From: Thermoplasmatota archaeon | GTDB lineage: Bacteria; Pseudomonadota; Gammaproteobacteria; Burkholderiales; Thiobacillaceae | Length of the DNA: 23,717 nt | Assembly: GCA_023475455.1 (NCBI GenBank) | Contig: JAMCVR010000033.1 | Coordinates: 1-23,717 of the forward strand | Direction of reading: 5' to 3' | Shown here: positions 1 to 9,734 of the stretch, one piece after another | Position numbering within the stretch: position 1 is the stretch's first letter | Layout: the number at the start of each line of letters is the position of its first letter | Translations under genes and position numbers: made by a program | The notes under the pieces: model-generated | Databases searched by the model: none | What the model was told of the DNA's origin: nothing | What the model saw: the letters and a program-made list of their open reading frames with translations, nothing else

Positions 1-88
1 CGCCCCCAGCGTCGACGTGCTGGGCAGCCTCATCGCCCTCACCCGTACCCTGGCGGGGAGCCTGAAGGAATGGCGGGTGGCGGCATGA
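1..88 (+). pseudogene. FlaF-like protein, C-terminal fragment (duplicate copy)
   Basis: This is the last 28 codons and stop of the FlaF-like gene found complete at 995-1378; the reading frame starts at base 2. Bases 1-127 are identical to 1291-1417, so the fragment is the downstream end of a tandem duplicate whose other part lies left of the window. It has no start or promoter of its own inside the window. It is best treated as a by-product of the duplication, not a second gene. Confidence 0.75.
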
Positions 89-127
89 GTCACGAGGCCG
101 TGCGCATGAGCGGCTTGCAGTCCGACG
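1..127 (+). repeat. Tandem duplication A (unit 1290 bp), end of first copy
   Basis: Bases 1-127 match 1291-1417 exactly (offset 1290) and diverge at 128 versus 1418. At 128 the sequence jumps from the start of the small basic gene into the middle of a pseudouridine synthase gene. The repeated unit is therefore 128-1417 (rsuA tail, def, flaF, start of the small gene). The first copy extends beyond the left edge, so its full length and the junction overlap cannot be seen here. The 1290-bp offset is a multiple of three. Confidence 0.9.
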
Positions 128-370
128 CCGATCGCCGCCCTGGCGTGCGAAAGGCTCGACGAACACACGCTGCGGCTGACGCTCGCCGAGGGCAAATACC
201 ACCAGGTCAAGCGCATGATCGCCGCGACCGGCAACCGGGTCGACAGCCTGCACCGGGAAGCGGTTGGCGGCTATGCCCTGCCGGCCGGCCTGCCGCCCGG
301 CAGCTGGCGCTGGCTGGAGATGGAAGACCTGAAACGACTGGAGCAGCCATGGCCATCCGCGATGTCCTGA
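128..370 (+). pseudogene. rsuA: 16S rRNA pseudouridine synthase (RsuA family), C-terminal part
   Basis: About 80 codons of the C-terminal end of an RsuA/RluB/RluE-type synthase, which isomerises a uridine in 16S rRNA. The visible signature is [19 protein letters not shown] followed by HREAVGGY, the family's conserved C-terminal motif. The frame is open from 128 to a TGA at 368-370. The 5' end, including the catalytic Asp region and S4 domain, is missing because the sequence starts abruptly at the duplication A junction; an intact copy probably lies left of the window. The 3' end overlaps the def start by 22 bp, so the two are probably co-translated. RsuA rather than RluB or RluE is a judgement from motif style only. 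Confidence 0.75.
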
Positions 371-882
371 AAATGGGCGACCCGCGCCTGCTGGCGCCGG
401 CACGCCCGGTGGAGGATTTTGCCTCGCTCGAACTGGCGCAACTGATCGTCGACATGCACGACACCATGCGGTCGCTCAACGGCGCCGGTCTGGCGGCGCC
501 GCAAATCGGCGTCGGCCTGCAGGTGGTGATCTTCGAGGTCGATGCCAACCCGCGTTATCCGGACGTCGAAAGCGTGCCGTTCACGGTGCTCGTCAATCCC
601 GTGCTGACGTCCCTGTCCGATGCCATGGAAGAAGGCTGGGAAGGCTGTCTGTCGGTACCCGGCATGCGCGGGCTGGTGCCGCGCCACGCCGCCCTGCGCT
701 ATCAGGGCTTCGACGCGGCGGGCCAGCCGATCGACCGCAGCGTGAGCGGTTTCCACGCCCGCGTGGTGCAGCACGAAGCCGACCACCTGCGCGGCATCCT
801 GTATCCGATGCGCATCCGCGACCTGCGGTATTTCGGTTTCACCGAGACGCTGTTCCCGGGGCAGCACCTGCAGGACGATTGA
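349..882 (+). CDS. def: Peptide deformylase
   Basis: 177 aa metalloenzyme that removes the formyl group from the N-terminal fMet of nascent proteins at the ribosome. All three family motifs are present: [10 protein letters not shown] (residues 45-54), EGCLSVPG (98-105, Cys100 as metal ligand) and QHEADH (141-146, two His ligands and catalytic Glu). Length is normal. The ATG at 349 is preceded by GGAG (340-343) and lies inside the 3' end of the rsuA-family gene. The frame is also open upstream to 85, joining the head of the small basic protein to def, but that reading is a product of the duplication A junction and is not a real fusion. A GC-rich hairpin follows the stop. Confidence 0.95.
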   Translation: MAIRDVLKMGDPRLLAPARPVEDFASLELAQLIVDMHDTMRSLNGAGLAAPQIGVGLQVVIFEVDANPRYPDVESVPFTVLVNPVLTSLSDAMEEGWEGCLSVPGMRGLVPRHAALRYQGFDAAGQPIDRSVSGFHARVVQHEADHLRGILYPMRIRDLRYFGFTETLFPGQHLQDD

Positions 883-908
883 CGGGGCTTCGGCGCTTTC
901 AGGCCCCG
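883..908 (+). terminator. Possible terminator hairpin after def
   Basis: CGGGGC (883-888) pairs with GCCCCG (903-908), and the following TT can pair with AG. There is no T-tract after it, so this is at best a weak or Rho-assisted terminator. It separates def from the separately promoted flaF-like gene. Confidence 0.35.
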
Positions 909-915
909 GCTAACC

Positions 916-942
916 TAAAGTTGTTCCTGCCCTCGCCGCTAA
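916..942 (+). promoter_or_regulatory. Sigma-28 (FliA) flagellar promoter
   Basis: TAAAGTTG (916-923), an 11-nt spacer (924-934) and GCCGCTAA (935-942). The known FliA consensus is TAAAGTTT-N11-GCCGATAA, so 14 of 16 positions match at exactly the expected spacing. It lies 52 bp upstream of the FlaF-like start codon, which fits a late flagellar gene and supports that assignment. Confidence 0.8.
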
Positions 943-994
943 CCTGTTACGTAACCGTGGGCGAGGTGCCCCGGCACAAGCAGCAAGGACAACA

Positions 995-1378
995 ATGAGC
1001 CCGGAACAACCGATTCAGCATATCCCGCGCCGAAACAGCCACGCCGACGCGATGATGGGCGAAGCGGCCCAGCTTGACGACATCGCCGCCCGGTTGATGG
1101 CGGTGCAGCGCCACTGGAACGATTCCACCCGTGAGCTTCGCCTGGCGAACGCGCTGGAAGCCAGCCGCTGCGTCTGGCATGCGATTCAAGCCGCACTGGC
1201 CGAAGGGACGCTGACGCTGCCAGCCGAGGTGCAGCACAATCTCCTGATTTTGTCGGTGTATGCGGACAGCAAAATCAATGCGTGCGAAACCGCCCCCAGC
1301 GTCGACGTGCTGGGCAGCCTCATCGCCCTCACCCGTACCCTGGCGGGGAGCCTGAAGGAATGGCGGGTGGCGGCATGA
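995..1378 (+). CDS. flaF: FlaF-like flagellar biosynthesis regulator
   Basis: 127 aa, soluble, no signal peptide. The layout resembles the FlaF family (flagellin synthesis/secretion regulators): an N-terminal helix, then LANALEASRCVWHAIQAAL, a LPAEVQHNLLILSVYAD segment and a C-terminal [15 protein letters not shown], matching the family order of NRxxW, LPxxxRxxIxxLxxFV and LIxINRxxxxGL. The ATG has AAGGA at 985-989. A sigma-28 promoter at 916-942 independently points to a flagellar role. The gene is away from any visible flagellar cluster, between def and glnD. Its last bases overlap the next gene as ATGA. The assignment rests on pattern recognition; the N-terminus is less typical. Confidence 0.65.
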   Translation: MSPEQPIQHIPRRNSHADAMMGEAAQLDDIAARLMAVQRHWNDSTRELRLANALEASRCVWHAIQAALAEGTLTLPAEVQHNLLILSVYADSKINACETAPSVDVLGSLIALTRTLAGSLKEWRVAA

Positions 1379-1632
1379 GTCACGAGGCCGTGCGCATGAG
1401 CGGCTTGCAGTCCGACGTGCGGGTCGAGGCGTCCGGTCCGGCCGGCTTGCCGCTTACCGCCGTGGACGTCGGCCCCGCGGTGCGACCGGGCCGCGTCCGC
1501 AATCGCAGCAAGACCGAACCGGACGAAAAGGTCAAAAAGCCGGCCGACGGCGTGCGCAAGAAATCGCCGCCCCCCCGCAAGGCCCCCTCGCGCGGGCGTT
1601 ACGTCGACGAATACGCGCGTCCGGCCTGCTAG
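1375..1632 (+). CDS. Small basic protein of unknown function
   Basis: 85 aa; I do not recognise a family. The ATG (1375) overlaps the flaF-like stop (ATGA), so it is probably translationally coupled and transcribed from the same sigma-28 promoter. The first half is mixed ([20 protein letters not shown]). The second half is rich in Arg, Lys and Pro (RNRSKTEPDEKVKKPADGVR, then KKSPPPRKAPSRGR), looks disordered and ends in Cys. There is no signal peptide or membrane segment. Its TAG stop shares a CTAG with the stop of glnD on the other strand. A flagellar-regulon accessory role is inferred from position only. Confidence 0.6.
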   Translation: MSHEAVRMSGLQSDVRVEASGPAGLPLTAVDVGPAVRPGRVRNRSKTEPDEKVKKPADGVRKKSPPPRKAPSRGRYVDEYARPAC

Positions 1633-4180
1633 GCTCTCAGCGCTTCGCCGATCTCGGCCTCCAGCGCCTCGCGTCCCGCGGGGGCCTGCAGGGCTTCGCC
1701 CCGGATCAGAAAGGTGTCCTCGACCCGCTCGCCCAGCGTGTCGATCTTGGCGGCATAGACGCTCACGTCGTGCCGCATCAGCGTCTCGGCCACCGCAAAC
1801 AGCAAGCCGCCGCGATCCGCGCAGGTGATCGACAGCATGTGGCCGCGCCCCTGCGCGTCGGCCTCCAGCCGTACCGTGGTCGGGTAGGGATGATGGCGCT
1901 GGTGGCGCGACAGCCGGCCGCGCGGCACGGCTTGCATCGGACGCGCCGGATCGAGATCGCGCGCCAGTTCGTGTTCCACGAAACTCAGGAAGTCGCGGTA
2001 GTGAATGCCGCGATGGGCCAGGTCCATCACTTGAAAGCTGTCGAGCGCATAGCCATGCCGGGTGGTGTGGATCTTGGCTTCGAGGATGGTGTACTGGATG
2101 CGCGCGAAGAATCCGCAAATGCGGGCAAAGATGTCGGGGCGATCGGGCGCGTAGACCAGCACCTGGATGCCTTCTCCGGCCGGCGACAGCCGCGCCCGCA
2201 CGACGGCCTCGGGACTGTCGGCGCGGCGCCACAGCATGCGTGCCTGCCAGGCCATGTCGCGGGCGTCGAAGCGGACGAAATAACGCGTGTCGAGATGTTT
2301 CCACAGCGCATCGGCGGCGTCGCCGGGCAGGCCATAGAGGGCGAAGTTGACGCGTGCCTCCGTCTGCTTGGCGGCGATGTCGGCCACCGCTTCGTCGCCG
2401 CCCGCCAGCCGGGCGTGCGCAGCGTGATAGAGGTCTTCCAGCAGTTTGCCTTTCCAGGCGTTCCAGACCTTGGGGCTGGTGCCGCGGATGTCGGCCACGG
2501 TCAGCAGATACAGCGCGGCCAGCCGGCGCGTGTCGCCGACGCGGGCGGCGAAGGCGGCGATCACCTCGGGGTCGCTGATGTCCTCCTTCTGCGAGGTGCG
2601 CGACATCGCCAGGTGCATCTCGACCAGCCAGGCGACCAGTTCGCCGTCCGCCTTGTCGAGTCCGTGCCGGCGGCAGAATCGCCGCGCGTCGAGCGCGCCC
2701 AGTTCGGAATGGTCGCCGCCGCGGCCCTTGGCGATGTCGTGAAACAGCGCGGCCAGATACAGCAGTTCCGGCTTGTCGAAGGCGGCGATCAGCCGGCTGG
2801 CGAGCGGAAACTCGTGCGCCAGCTGCGGCACGGTGAAGCGGCGCATGTTGCGCAGCACGGTGAGGATGTGCTCGTCCACCGTGTAGACGTGGAACAGGTC
2901 GTGCTGCATCTGCCCGACCACGCGGCCGAACGCCGGGATGTAGCGTGCCAGCAGCCCGTAGCGGTGCATCGCGCGCAGCGCCCGGGTGATGCCGATGGGT
3001 TGACGCAGCAGCGTCATGAACAGCGCGCGGTGCGCCGGATCGGCGCGGAAGGCGGCGTCGATGCGGGTGCTGCCGCGCCACAGCGCGCGCAGCGTGGCGG
3101 GTTCGAAACCGGCCAGTTCGGGATGCCGGGCGTAGACGATGAAGGCGCGCAGCAAGGCGTCGGGCGTGCGCTCGAACAGGTCGGGTGCGCGCGCTTCGAG
3201 CAGCCGGGCGCGCAGCTGGAAATCCGCATCGATCGGCTTGGGGGGCGCGGTCACCGGAAACAGCCGCACCCGCAGCGACTGGATGAGGATATCGTTGGCG
3301 CGCTGGATCAGCTTGGCGGCGCGGTAATAGCCCTGCATCAGGCGTTCGCCCGCGCGCTTGTGCGCAGTGGCGGCGAGCCCCAGGCGTTCGGCGAGTTCGG
3401 TCTGGTAATCGAAGGCCAGGCGGTCTTCGCGCCGCCGGGCCAGGATGTGCAGATGAATCCGCAGGGCCGACAGCGAGCGCTCCTCGCGCGCAATGCGGCG
3501 CGCCTCGGCGCGGGTCAGCAGGCCGGCGCGCGCGATGCCGCTCCAGCCGTCCCGGATGCCGCAGGCCTGCGCCAGCCAGTGGATGGTGTGCAGGTCGCGC
3601 AGGCCGCCGGGGCTGTCCTTCAGGTTGGGTTCGAGCTTGTAGGCGCTGTCGTCGAAGCGGGCATGGCGCGCCTGCTGCTCGGCCAGCTTGCCGTCGAAAA
3701 AACGCTGGGCGTCGAAACGTGCCTGAAAGCGGTGCTTGAACGCGTCGAACAGCGCGGCGGCGCCCCACACGAAGCGCGCTTCCAGCAGATTGGTTTCCAC
3801 CGTGATGTCGGCGTCGGCCTCGGCCATACAGGCCTCGATGGTGCGCACGCTGTGGCCGATTTCCAGCCCGACGTCCCAGCAGGCCTGCACCCAGTTTTCC
3901 AGGGTGGCCTGCTGTTCGGGCGTGGGGTCGTGCGGCAGCACCAGCAGCACGTCGACATCCGAGCCGGGGAACAGTTCGCCGCGCCCATAGCCGCCGACGG
4001 CGGCGAGACAGAAGCTGGCGGGCAAGGCGAGCCGCGTGCCGATTTCCGACAGCACCCCGTCCACCAGCGCAGCGTGGCGAGTCAGATAGCGGGTGGCTGA
4101 GGGTGTTTCGAGATAGGCCGCGGCAAGCGCCGCGCGGCCCGATTTGAGCCGCTCGCGAAGATCGGCGAACGGGGGCGCGC

Positions 4181-4184
<4 letters not shown>
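1629..4184 (-). CDS. glnD: Bifunctional uridylyltransferase/uridylyl-removing enzyme GlnD
   Basis: 851 aa, normal for the family. GlnD senses glutamine and adds or removes UMP on PII proteins (GlnB/GlnK), setting glutamine synthetase activity and nitrogen control. Nucleotidyltransferase motif GGYGRGELFPGSDVD is at residues 64-78. The HD hydrolase domain has QHDLFHVYTVDEH (427-439) and FHDIAKGRGGDHSELG (481-496). Two C-terminal ACT domains follow: one begins near VLVYAPDRPDIFARI, the other contains ITCADRGGLLFAVAETL near the end. The start is GTG at 4184, overlapping the map stop (GTGA), so the two are an operon in the order map-glnD. The 3' end meets the convergent small gene at a shared CTAG, leaving no space for a terminator. 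Confidence 0.96.
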
Positions 4185-4990
<806 letters not shown>

Positions 4991-5021
4991 GGGATGAGGA
5001 AGGGAAAAGCTTTAAAGCGGC

Positions 5022-5052
5022 ATTCTAGCGCGCCCGCCGCGTGCTGTTACAA
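5022..5052 (-). promoter_or_regulatory. Weak candidate map promoter
   Basis: On the minus strand TTGTAA (5052-5047) and TAGAAT (5027-5022) are separated by 19 bp, which is longer than ideal. The -10-like box ends 31 bp before the map start. Only a tentative call, because the spacing is poor. Confidence 0.25.
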
Positions 5053-5129
5053 CCCTGGCCCAAGTATGGCCAAGCGGGCGGCGCCCACGATTCCGCCGCA
5101 GCATGGGCGCGCATCAGGGTGGCTCCACC

Positions 5130-5158
5130 TTGAAATTAAAGCCTGATCGAATTAGAAT
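5130..5158 (+). promoter_or_regulatory. Sigma-70-type promoter of the rpsB operon
   Basis: TTGAAA (5130-5135) and TAGAAT (5153-5158) with an exact 17-bp spacer. The surrounding sequence is AT-rich in an otherwise GC-rich region. Transcription should begin near 5165, giving an rpsB leader of about 120 nt. It would drive rpsB-tsf and probably much of the downstream operon. Confidence 0.75.
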
Positions 5159-5164
5159 CGCGGG

Positions 5165-5284
5165 CTGTCCGGAATGGTTCGGACAAATTCGCACACCTGT
5201 CATTAAAAAAGGGTGGCGGCGCGCCGGACATAAACCCACGCGCGGCTGCTGACGGGTGGAGGCTCAACCCTTTAGGAGATTTTC
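5165..5284 (+). promoter_or_regulatory. Structured rpsB 5' leader
   Basis: Predicted untranslated leader of rpsB. It contains a hairpin at 5167-5184 (GTCCGGA / TTCGGAC with loop ATGG), an A-tract (5204-5209 region) and a GC-rich stretch before the AGGAG ribosome binding site (5274-5278). In enterobacteria the rpsB leader is a target of S2 autoregulation. A similar role here is inferred from position and structure, not from a recognised conserved fold. Confidence 0.4.
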
Positions 5285-6028
5285 ATGTCGATTACCATGC
5301 GTCAAATGCTGGAAGCCGGTGTCCACTTCGGCCACCAGACCCGCTTCTGGAACCCCAGGATGGCCCCGTTCATTTTCGGCCATCGCAACAAGATTCATAT
5401 CGTCAACCTGGAAAAGTCGCTGCCGCTGTTCCAGGAGGCGCAGAAATTCGTCCGCCATCTGGCCGCCAACAAGGGCAAGGTGCTGTTCGTCGGCACCAAG
5501 CGCGCCGCGCGCGACATCGTGCGCGAGGAAGCGCAGCGCGCCGGCATGCCTTACGTCGACAACCGCTGGCTGGGCGGCATGCTGACCAACTTCAAGACGG
5601 TCAAGCAGTCGATCAAGCGCCTGAACGACCTGGAAGCGCAGCTGGCCGAGCCGGGCCGCCTGTCGAAGAAGGAAATCCTCACCGTGCAGCGCGAAGTCGA
5701 CAAGCTGAACCGCAGCCTGGGCGGCATCCGCGAAATGGGCGGCCTGCCCGACGCGCTGTTCATCATCGACGTCGGCTACCAGAAGGGCGCCGTGGTCGAG
5801 GCCAGGAAACTGGGCATCCCGGTGATCGGCGTGGTCGACACCAACAACAGCCCGGAAGGCGTGGATTACGTCATCCCGGGCAACGATGACTCCGCCCGCG
5901 CGATTCGCCTGTACGCCCGCGGCATGGCCGATGCGGCGCTGGAAGGCCGCGCCCAGGTCATCAGCGAAATCACCGGTGGCGAAGAGTTCGTCGAGGTGGA
6001 AGAAGAAGCCGCGCCCGCCGCCGAATAA
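5285..6028 (+). CDS. rpsB: 30S ribosomal protein S2
   Basis: 247 aa, normal length. S2 binds late in 30S assembly near the junction of the head and body. Diagnostic stretches are [19 protein letters not shown] near the N-terminus, [15 protein letters not shown], the [11 protein letters not shown] segment and the region around [20 protein letters not shown]. The C-terminus is an acidic, Glu/Ala-rich tail ([15 protein letters not shown]). The ATG at 5285 has AGGAG 6 nt upstream. It heads the operon behind a strong promoter. The intergenic space to tsf contains a terminator-like hairpin. Confidence 0.98.
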   Translation: MSITMRQMLEAGVHFGHQTRFWNPRMAPFIFGHRNKIHIVNLEKSLPLFQEAQKFVRHLAANKGKVLFVGTKRAARDIVREEAQRAGMPYVDNRWLGGMLTNFKTVKQSIKRLNDLEAQLAEPGRLSKKEILTVQREVDKLNRSLGGIREMGGLPDALFIIDVGYQKGAVVEARKLGIPVIGVVDTNNSPEGVDYVIPGNDDSARAIRLYARGMADAALEGRAQVISEITGGEEFVEVEEEAAPAAE

Positions 6029-6045
6029 GCGCGACGCACCCATAT

Positions 6046-6100
6046 CGCCGGGACGGGATTCCGGCGAGCGTATTTTGAGGAGGGGCGTCTGCCCCTCTTT
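6046..6100 (+). terminator. Two hairpins between rpsB and tsf (attenuator)
   Basis: First hairpin CGCCGG (6046-6051) / CCGGCG (6061-6066). Second hairpin GAGGGGC (6080-6086), loop GTCT, GCCCCTC (6091-6097), followed by TTTCTGT. The second is a plausible partial intrinsic terminator with a short T-tract, which would lower tsf expression relative to rpsB. Confidence 0.55.
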
Positions 6101-6131
6101 CTGTATTGAAGAAACTGGACAGGAGTTCGAA

Positions 6132-7004
6132 ATGGCAGAAATCACTGCGGGCATGGTCAAGGAACTGCGCGAAAAAACCGATGCGCCGATGATGGATTGC
6201 AAGAAGGCGCTGTCGGAAGCCGGCGGCGACATGCGGAAGGCGGAAGAAATCCTGCGCGTGCGCTTCGGCAACAAGGCCGCCAAGAGCGCCGGCCGCGTGG
6301 CCGCCGAAGGCGTGGTCACCATCGCCATCAGCGCCGACGGCAAGTCGGCCGCCATGGTCGAGGTCAACTGCGAAACCGACTTCGTGGCGAAAAACGACGA
6401 TTTCCTGGCGCTGTCCAACGCGCTGGCCGGCATGGTGCTGGAACAGAACCCGGCCGACGTCGCCGCGCTGTCCGCGCTGCCCTACAAAGGCACCACGGTG
6501 GAAGCCTTCCGTACCGAGCTGGTCGGCAAGATCGGCGAGAACATGTCGGTGCGCCGTTTCGTGCGCCTGGACGGCCAGGGCAAGTTCGCCAGCTACATCC
6601 ACGGCGGCAAGATCGGCGTGCTGGTCGACGTCTCGGGCGACGAAGCGCTGGCGCGCGACATCGCCATGCACATCGCGGCGTCCAAACCGAAGTCGCTGGA
6701 CGCCTCCGGCGTGTCGCAGGAACTGATCGACACCGAGCGCCGCGTCGCGATCGAGAAGGCCAAGGAAGCCGGCAAGCCGGAAGCCATGCTGGAAAAGATC
6801 GCCGAAGGCACGGTGCAGAAATTCCTCAAGGAAGTCACCCTGCTGTCGCAGCCCTTCGTCAAGGACGACAAGCAGACCGTCGAGCAGGTGCTGAAGTCGA
6901 AGAACTCGCAGTGCCACGGCTTCATGATGGTCGTGGTGGGCGAGGGCATCGAGAAGAAGGTGACCGACTTCGCCGCCGAAGTGGCCGCCGCTTCCAAGGT
7001 CTGA
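6132..7004 (+). CDS. tsf: Elongation factor Ts
   Basis: 290 aa. Nucleotide exchange factor that releases GDP from EF-Tu. The N-terminal UBA-like domain has [20 protein letters not shown], and the exchange motif TDFV lies in [11 protein letters not shown] (79-89). The rest shows the usual core and coiled-coil regions, ending VAAASKV. The ATG at 6132 follows CAGGAG about 8 nt upstream. It lies between rpsB and pyrH, as in most proteobacteria, and stops 6 bp before pyrH. Confidence 0.98.
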   Translation: MAEITAGMVKELREKTDAPMMDCKKALSEAGGDMRKAEEILRVRFGNKAAKSAGRVAAEGVVTIAISADGKSAAMVEVNCETDFVAKNDDFLALSNALAGMVLEQNPADVAALSALPYKGTTVEAFRTELVGKIGENMSVRRFVRLDGQGKFASYIHGGKIGVLVDVSGDEALARDIAMHIAASKPKSLDASGVSQELIDTERRVAIEKAKEAGKPEAMLEKIAEGTVQKFLKEVTLLSQPFVKDDKQTVEQVLKSKNSQCHGFMMVVVGEGIEKKVTDFAAEVAAASKV

Positions 7005-7010
7005 GCGGAC

Positions 7011-7721
7011 ATGGCGCCTGCCCGACGCATCCTGCTGAAGCTGTCCGGCGAGGCCCTGATGGGGCCGGATGGCTTCGGCTATCACGCTGAAACCCTGGCC
7101 GGCTTCGTCGGCCAGATCCGCGACGTGGTGGCGGCAGGCGTGCAGGTCGGCATCGTGGTCGGCGGCGGCAACCTGTTCCGCGGCGCCACCGGCGCCCTGT
7201 CCGGGATGAACCGCGCCACCGCGGATTCGATGGGCATGCTGGCCACGGTGATGAATGCGCTGGCGCTGAAGGACGCCCTGCAGCAGGCGGGCGTCGAGGC
7301 GCGGGTGCAGACCGCGGCTCACATCGCCCACGTCGGCGAGGATTTCGAGCGCGACGCGGCGGTACGCCATCTGGAGGCCGGGCGGGTGGTGATTTTCGGC
7401 GGCGGAACGGGCAACCCGTTCTTCACCACGGATACGGCGGCGGCCCTGCGCGCGGCCGAGATCGGCGCCGATCTGCTGCTGAAGGCGACCAAGGTCGACG
7501 GCGTGTACACGGCCGACCCGAAGAAGGATCCGAACGCCAGGTGCTACGAGACGCTCTCTTTCGACGAGGCGATCGCCAATAATCTGGGGGTGCTCGATAC
7601 CGCAGCCTTCGCGCTGTGCCGCGAACAGAAACTGACCCTGGTCGTATTCAATGCCTTCAAGCCCGGCGCGCTGAAGCGCGTGGTGATGGGCGAAAACGAA
7701 GGCACCCGGGTGAACCTATAA
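7011..7721 (+). CDS. pyrH: Uridylate kinase (UMP kinase)
   Basis: 236 aa. Hexameric amino-acid-kinase-fold enzyme that phosphorylates UMP to UDP for pyrimidine nucleotide supply. Visible motifs are KLSGEALMG (10-18), GGGNLFRG (51-58), [19 protein letters not shown] (nucleotide/UMP-binding region) and [18 protein letters not shown]. This copy is complete. Its last 101 codons are repeated downstream inside duplication B, fused to a truncated frr. The stop is followed by AAGGAG, the ribosome binding site of the next frr copy. Confidence 0.97.
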   Translation: MAPARRILLKLSGEALMGPDGFGYHAETLAGFVGQIRDVVAAGVQVGIVVGGGNLFRGATGALSGMNRATADSMGMLATVMNALALKDALQQAGVEARVQTAAHIAHVGEDFERDAAVRHLEAGRVVIFGGGTGNPFFTTDTAAALRAAEIGADLLLKATKVDGVYTADPKKDPNARCYETLSFDEAIANNLGVLDTAAFALCREQKLTLVVFNAFKPGALKRVVMGENEGTRVNL

Positions 7722-8724
7722 GGAGTTGACATGGCTGAAACCACCATCGCCGAGATCAAGCAGTCCGCCGAACTGAAAATGGGCAAGACGCTGGAAGCGT
7801 TGAGGAACGACCTGGCCAAGGTGCGCACCGGGCGCGCCCACACCGGCATCCTCGACCACGTCATGGTCGATTACTACGGCAGCCCGACCGCGGTGCCGCA
7901 GGTGGCCAACGTATCGCTGGTCGACAGCCGTACCCTCGGCGTGCAGCCGTGGGAAAAGAACATGGTCGCCAAGATCGAGAAGGCGATCCGCGACTCCGAC
8001 CTCGGGTTGAACCCGTCCACCTATGGCGACATCATCCGCGTGCCGATGCCTTCGCTGACCGAGGAGCGCCCGTTCTTCACCACGGATACGGCGGCGGCCC
8101 TGCGCGCGGCCGAGATCGGCGCCGATCTGCTGCTGAAGGCGACCAAGGTCGACGGCGTGTACACGGCCGACCCGAAGAAGGATCCGAACGCCAGGTGCTA
8201 CGAGACGCTCTCTTTCGACGAGGCGATCGCCAATAATCTGGGGGTGCTCGATACCGCAGCCTTCGCGCTGTGCCGCGAACAGAAACTGACCCTGGTCGTA
8301 TTCAATGCCTTCAAGCCCGGCGCGCTGAAGCGCGTGGTGATGGGCGAAAACGAAGGCACCCGGGTGAACCTATAAGGAGTTGACATGGCTGAAACCACCA
8401 TCGCCGAGATCAAGCAGTCCGCCGAACTGAAAATGGGCAAGACGCTGGAAGCGTTGAGGAACGACCTGGCCAAGGTGCGCACCGGGCGCGCCCACACCGG
8501 CATCCTCGACCACGTCATGGTCGATTACTACGGCAGCCCGACCGCGGTGCCGCAGGTGGCCAACGTATCGCTGGTCGACAGCCGTACCCTCGGCGTGCAG
8601 CCGTGGGAAAAGAACATGGTCGCCAAGATCGAGAAGGCGATCCGCGACTCCGACCTCGGGTTGAACCCGTCCACCTATGGCGACATCATCCGCGTGCCGA
8701 TGCCTTCGCTGACCGAGGAGCGCC
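7415..8724 (+). repeat. Tandem duplication B (unit 654 bp) in pyrH-frr
   Basis: 7415-8070 is repeated exactly at 8069-8724 (offset 654, a multiple of three), sharing 2 bp at the junction (8069-8070). The junction joins frr codon 113 to pyrH codon 136 in frame. One intact pyrH (first copy) and one intact frr (second copy) remain. Removing 654 bp gives the normal pyrH-frr arrangement. Confidence 0.93.
7731..8375 (+). pseudogene. Chimeric frr'-'pyrH from duplication B
   Basis: 214-residue open frame made of the first 113 residues of ribosome recycling factor (as far as [11 protein letters not shown]) followed in frame by the last 101 residues of UMP kinase (from [10 protein letters not shown]). 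It lacks the C-terminal half of RRF domain I and the N-terminal part of PyrH, so neither activity is expected. It has a good ribosome binding site only because it carries the frr start region. It is exactly what the 654-bp repeat predicts. Confidence 0.85.
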
Positions 8725-8954
8725 GCCGCGACCTGATCAAGGTGGTGCGCAACGAAGCCGAAGGCGCGCGCGTCGCGGTGCGCAACATCCGCCGCGATGC
8801 CAACGCCACGCTGAAGGACATGGTCAAGGCCAAGACCGCGACCGAAGACGAAGAGCGCCGCACCCAGGACGAGGTGCAGAAGCTCACCGACAAATACATC
8901 GGCGAAATCGACAAGATGCTGGCCGACAAAGAGAAAGACCTGCTCGCAGTCTGA
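8385..8954 (+). CDS. frr: Ribosome recycling factor
   Basis: 189 aa. RRF splits post-termination ribosomes together with EF-G. Family features are [20 protein letters not shown] near the N-terminus, the hinge/domain II segment with [20 protein letters not shown], and the C-terminal domain I helix with [20 protein letters not shown] and [12 protein letters not shown]. The ATG at 8385 follows AAGGAGTTGAC. This is the complete copy; its first 113 codons also occur at 7731. It ends 11 bp before the uppS start. Confidence 0.97.
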   Translation: MAETTIAEIKQSAELKMGKTLEALRNDLAKVRTGRAHTGILDHVMVDYYGSPTAVPQVANVSLVDSRTLGVQPWEKNMVAKIEKAIRDSDLGLNPSTYGDIIRVPMPSLTEERRRDLIKVVRNEAEGARVAVRNIRRDANATLKDMVKAKTATEDEERRTQDEVQKLTDKYIGEIDKMLADKEKDLLAV

Positions 8955-8965
8955 GCATACTCGGC

Positions 8966-9712
<747 letters not shown>

Positions 9713-9734
9713 CGCACTTCAGGGCACCGCATCG

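Noticed and set aside
85..882. An open frame giving a peptide deformylase with an N-terminal extension of about 88 residues
   Set aside because: The extension is the small-gene head plus rsuA read out of frame across the duplication A junction. The internal ATG at 349 has a GGAG and gives the normal 177-aa enzyme.
1186..3768. Long Arg-rich open frames overlapping glnD on the same and opposite strand (for example 1186-3768 minus and 1770-4100 plus)
   Set aside because: They are high-GC shadow frames of glnD with low-complexity Arg/Ala/Gly composition and no recognisable domains.
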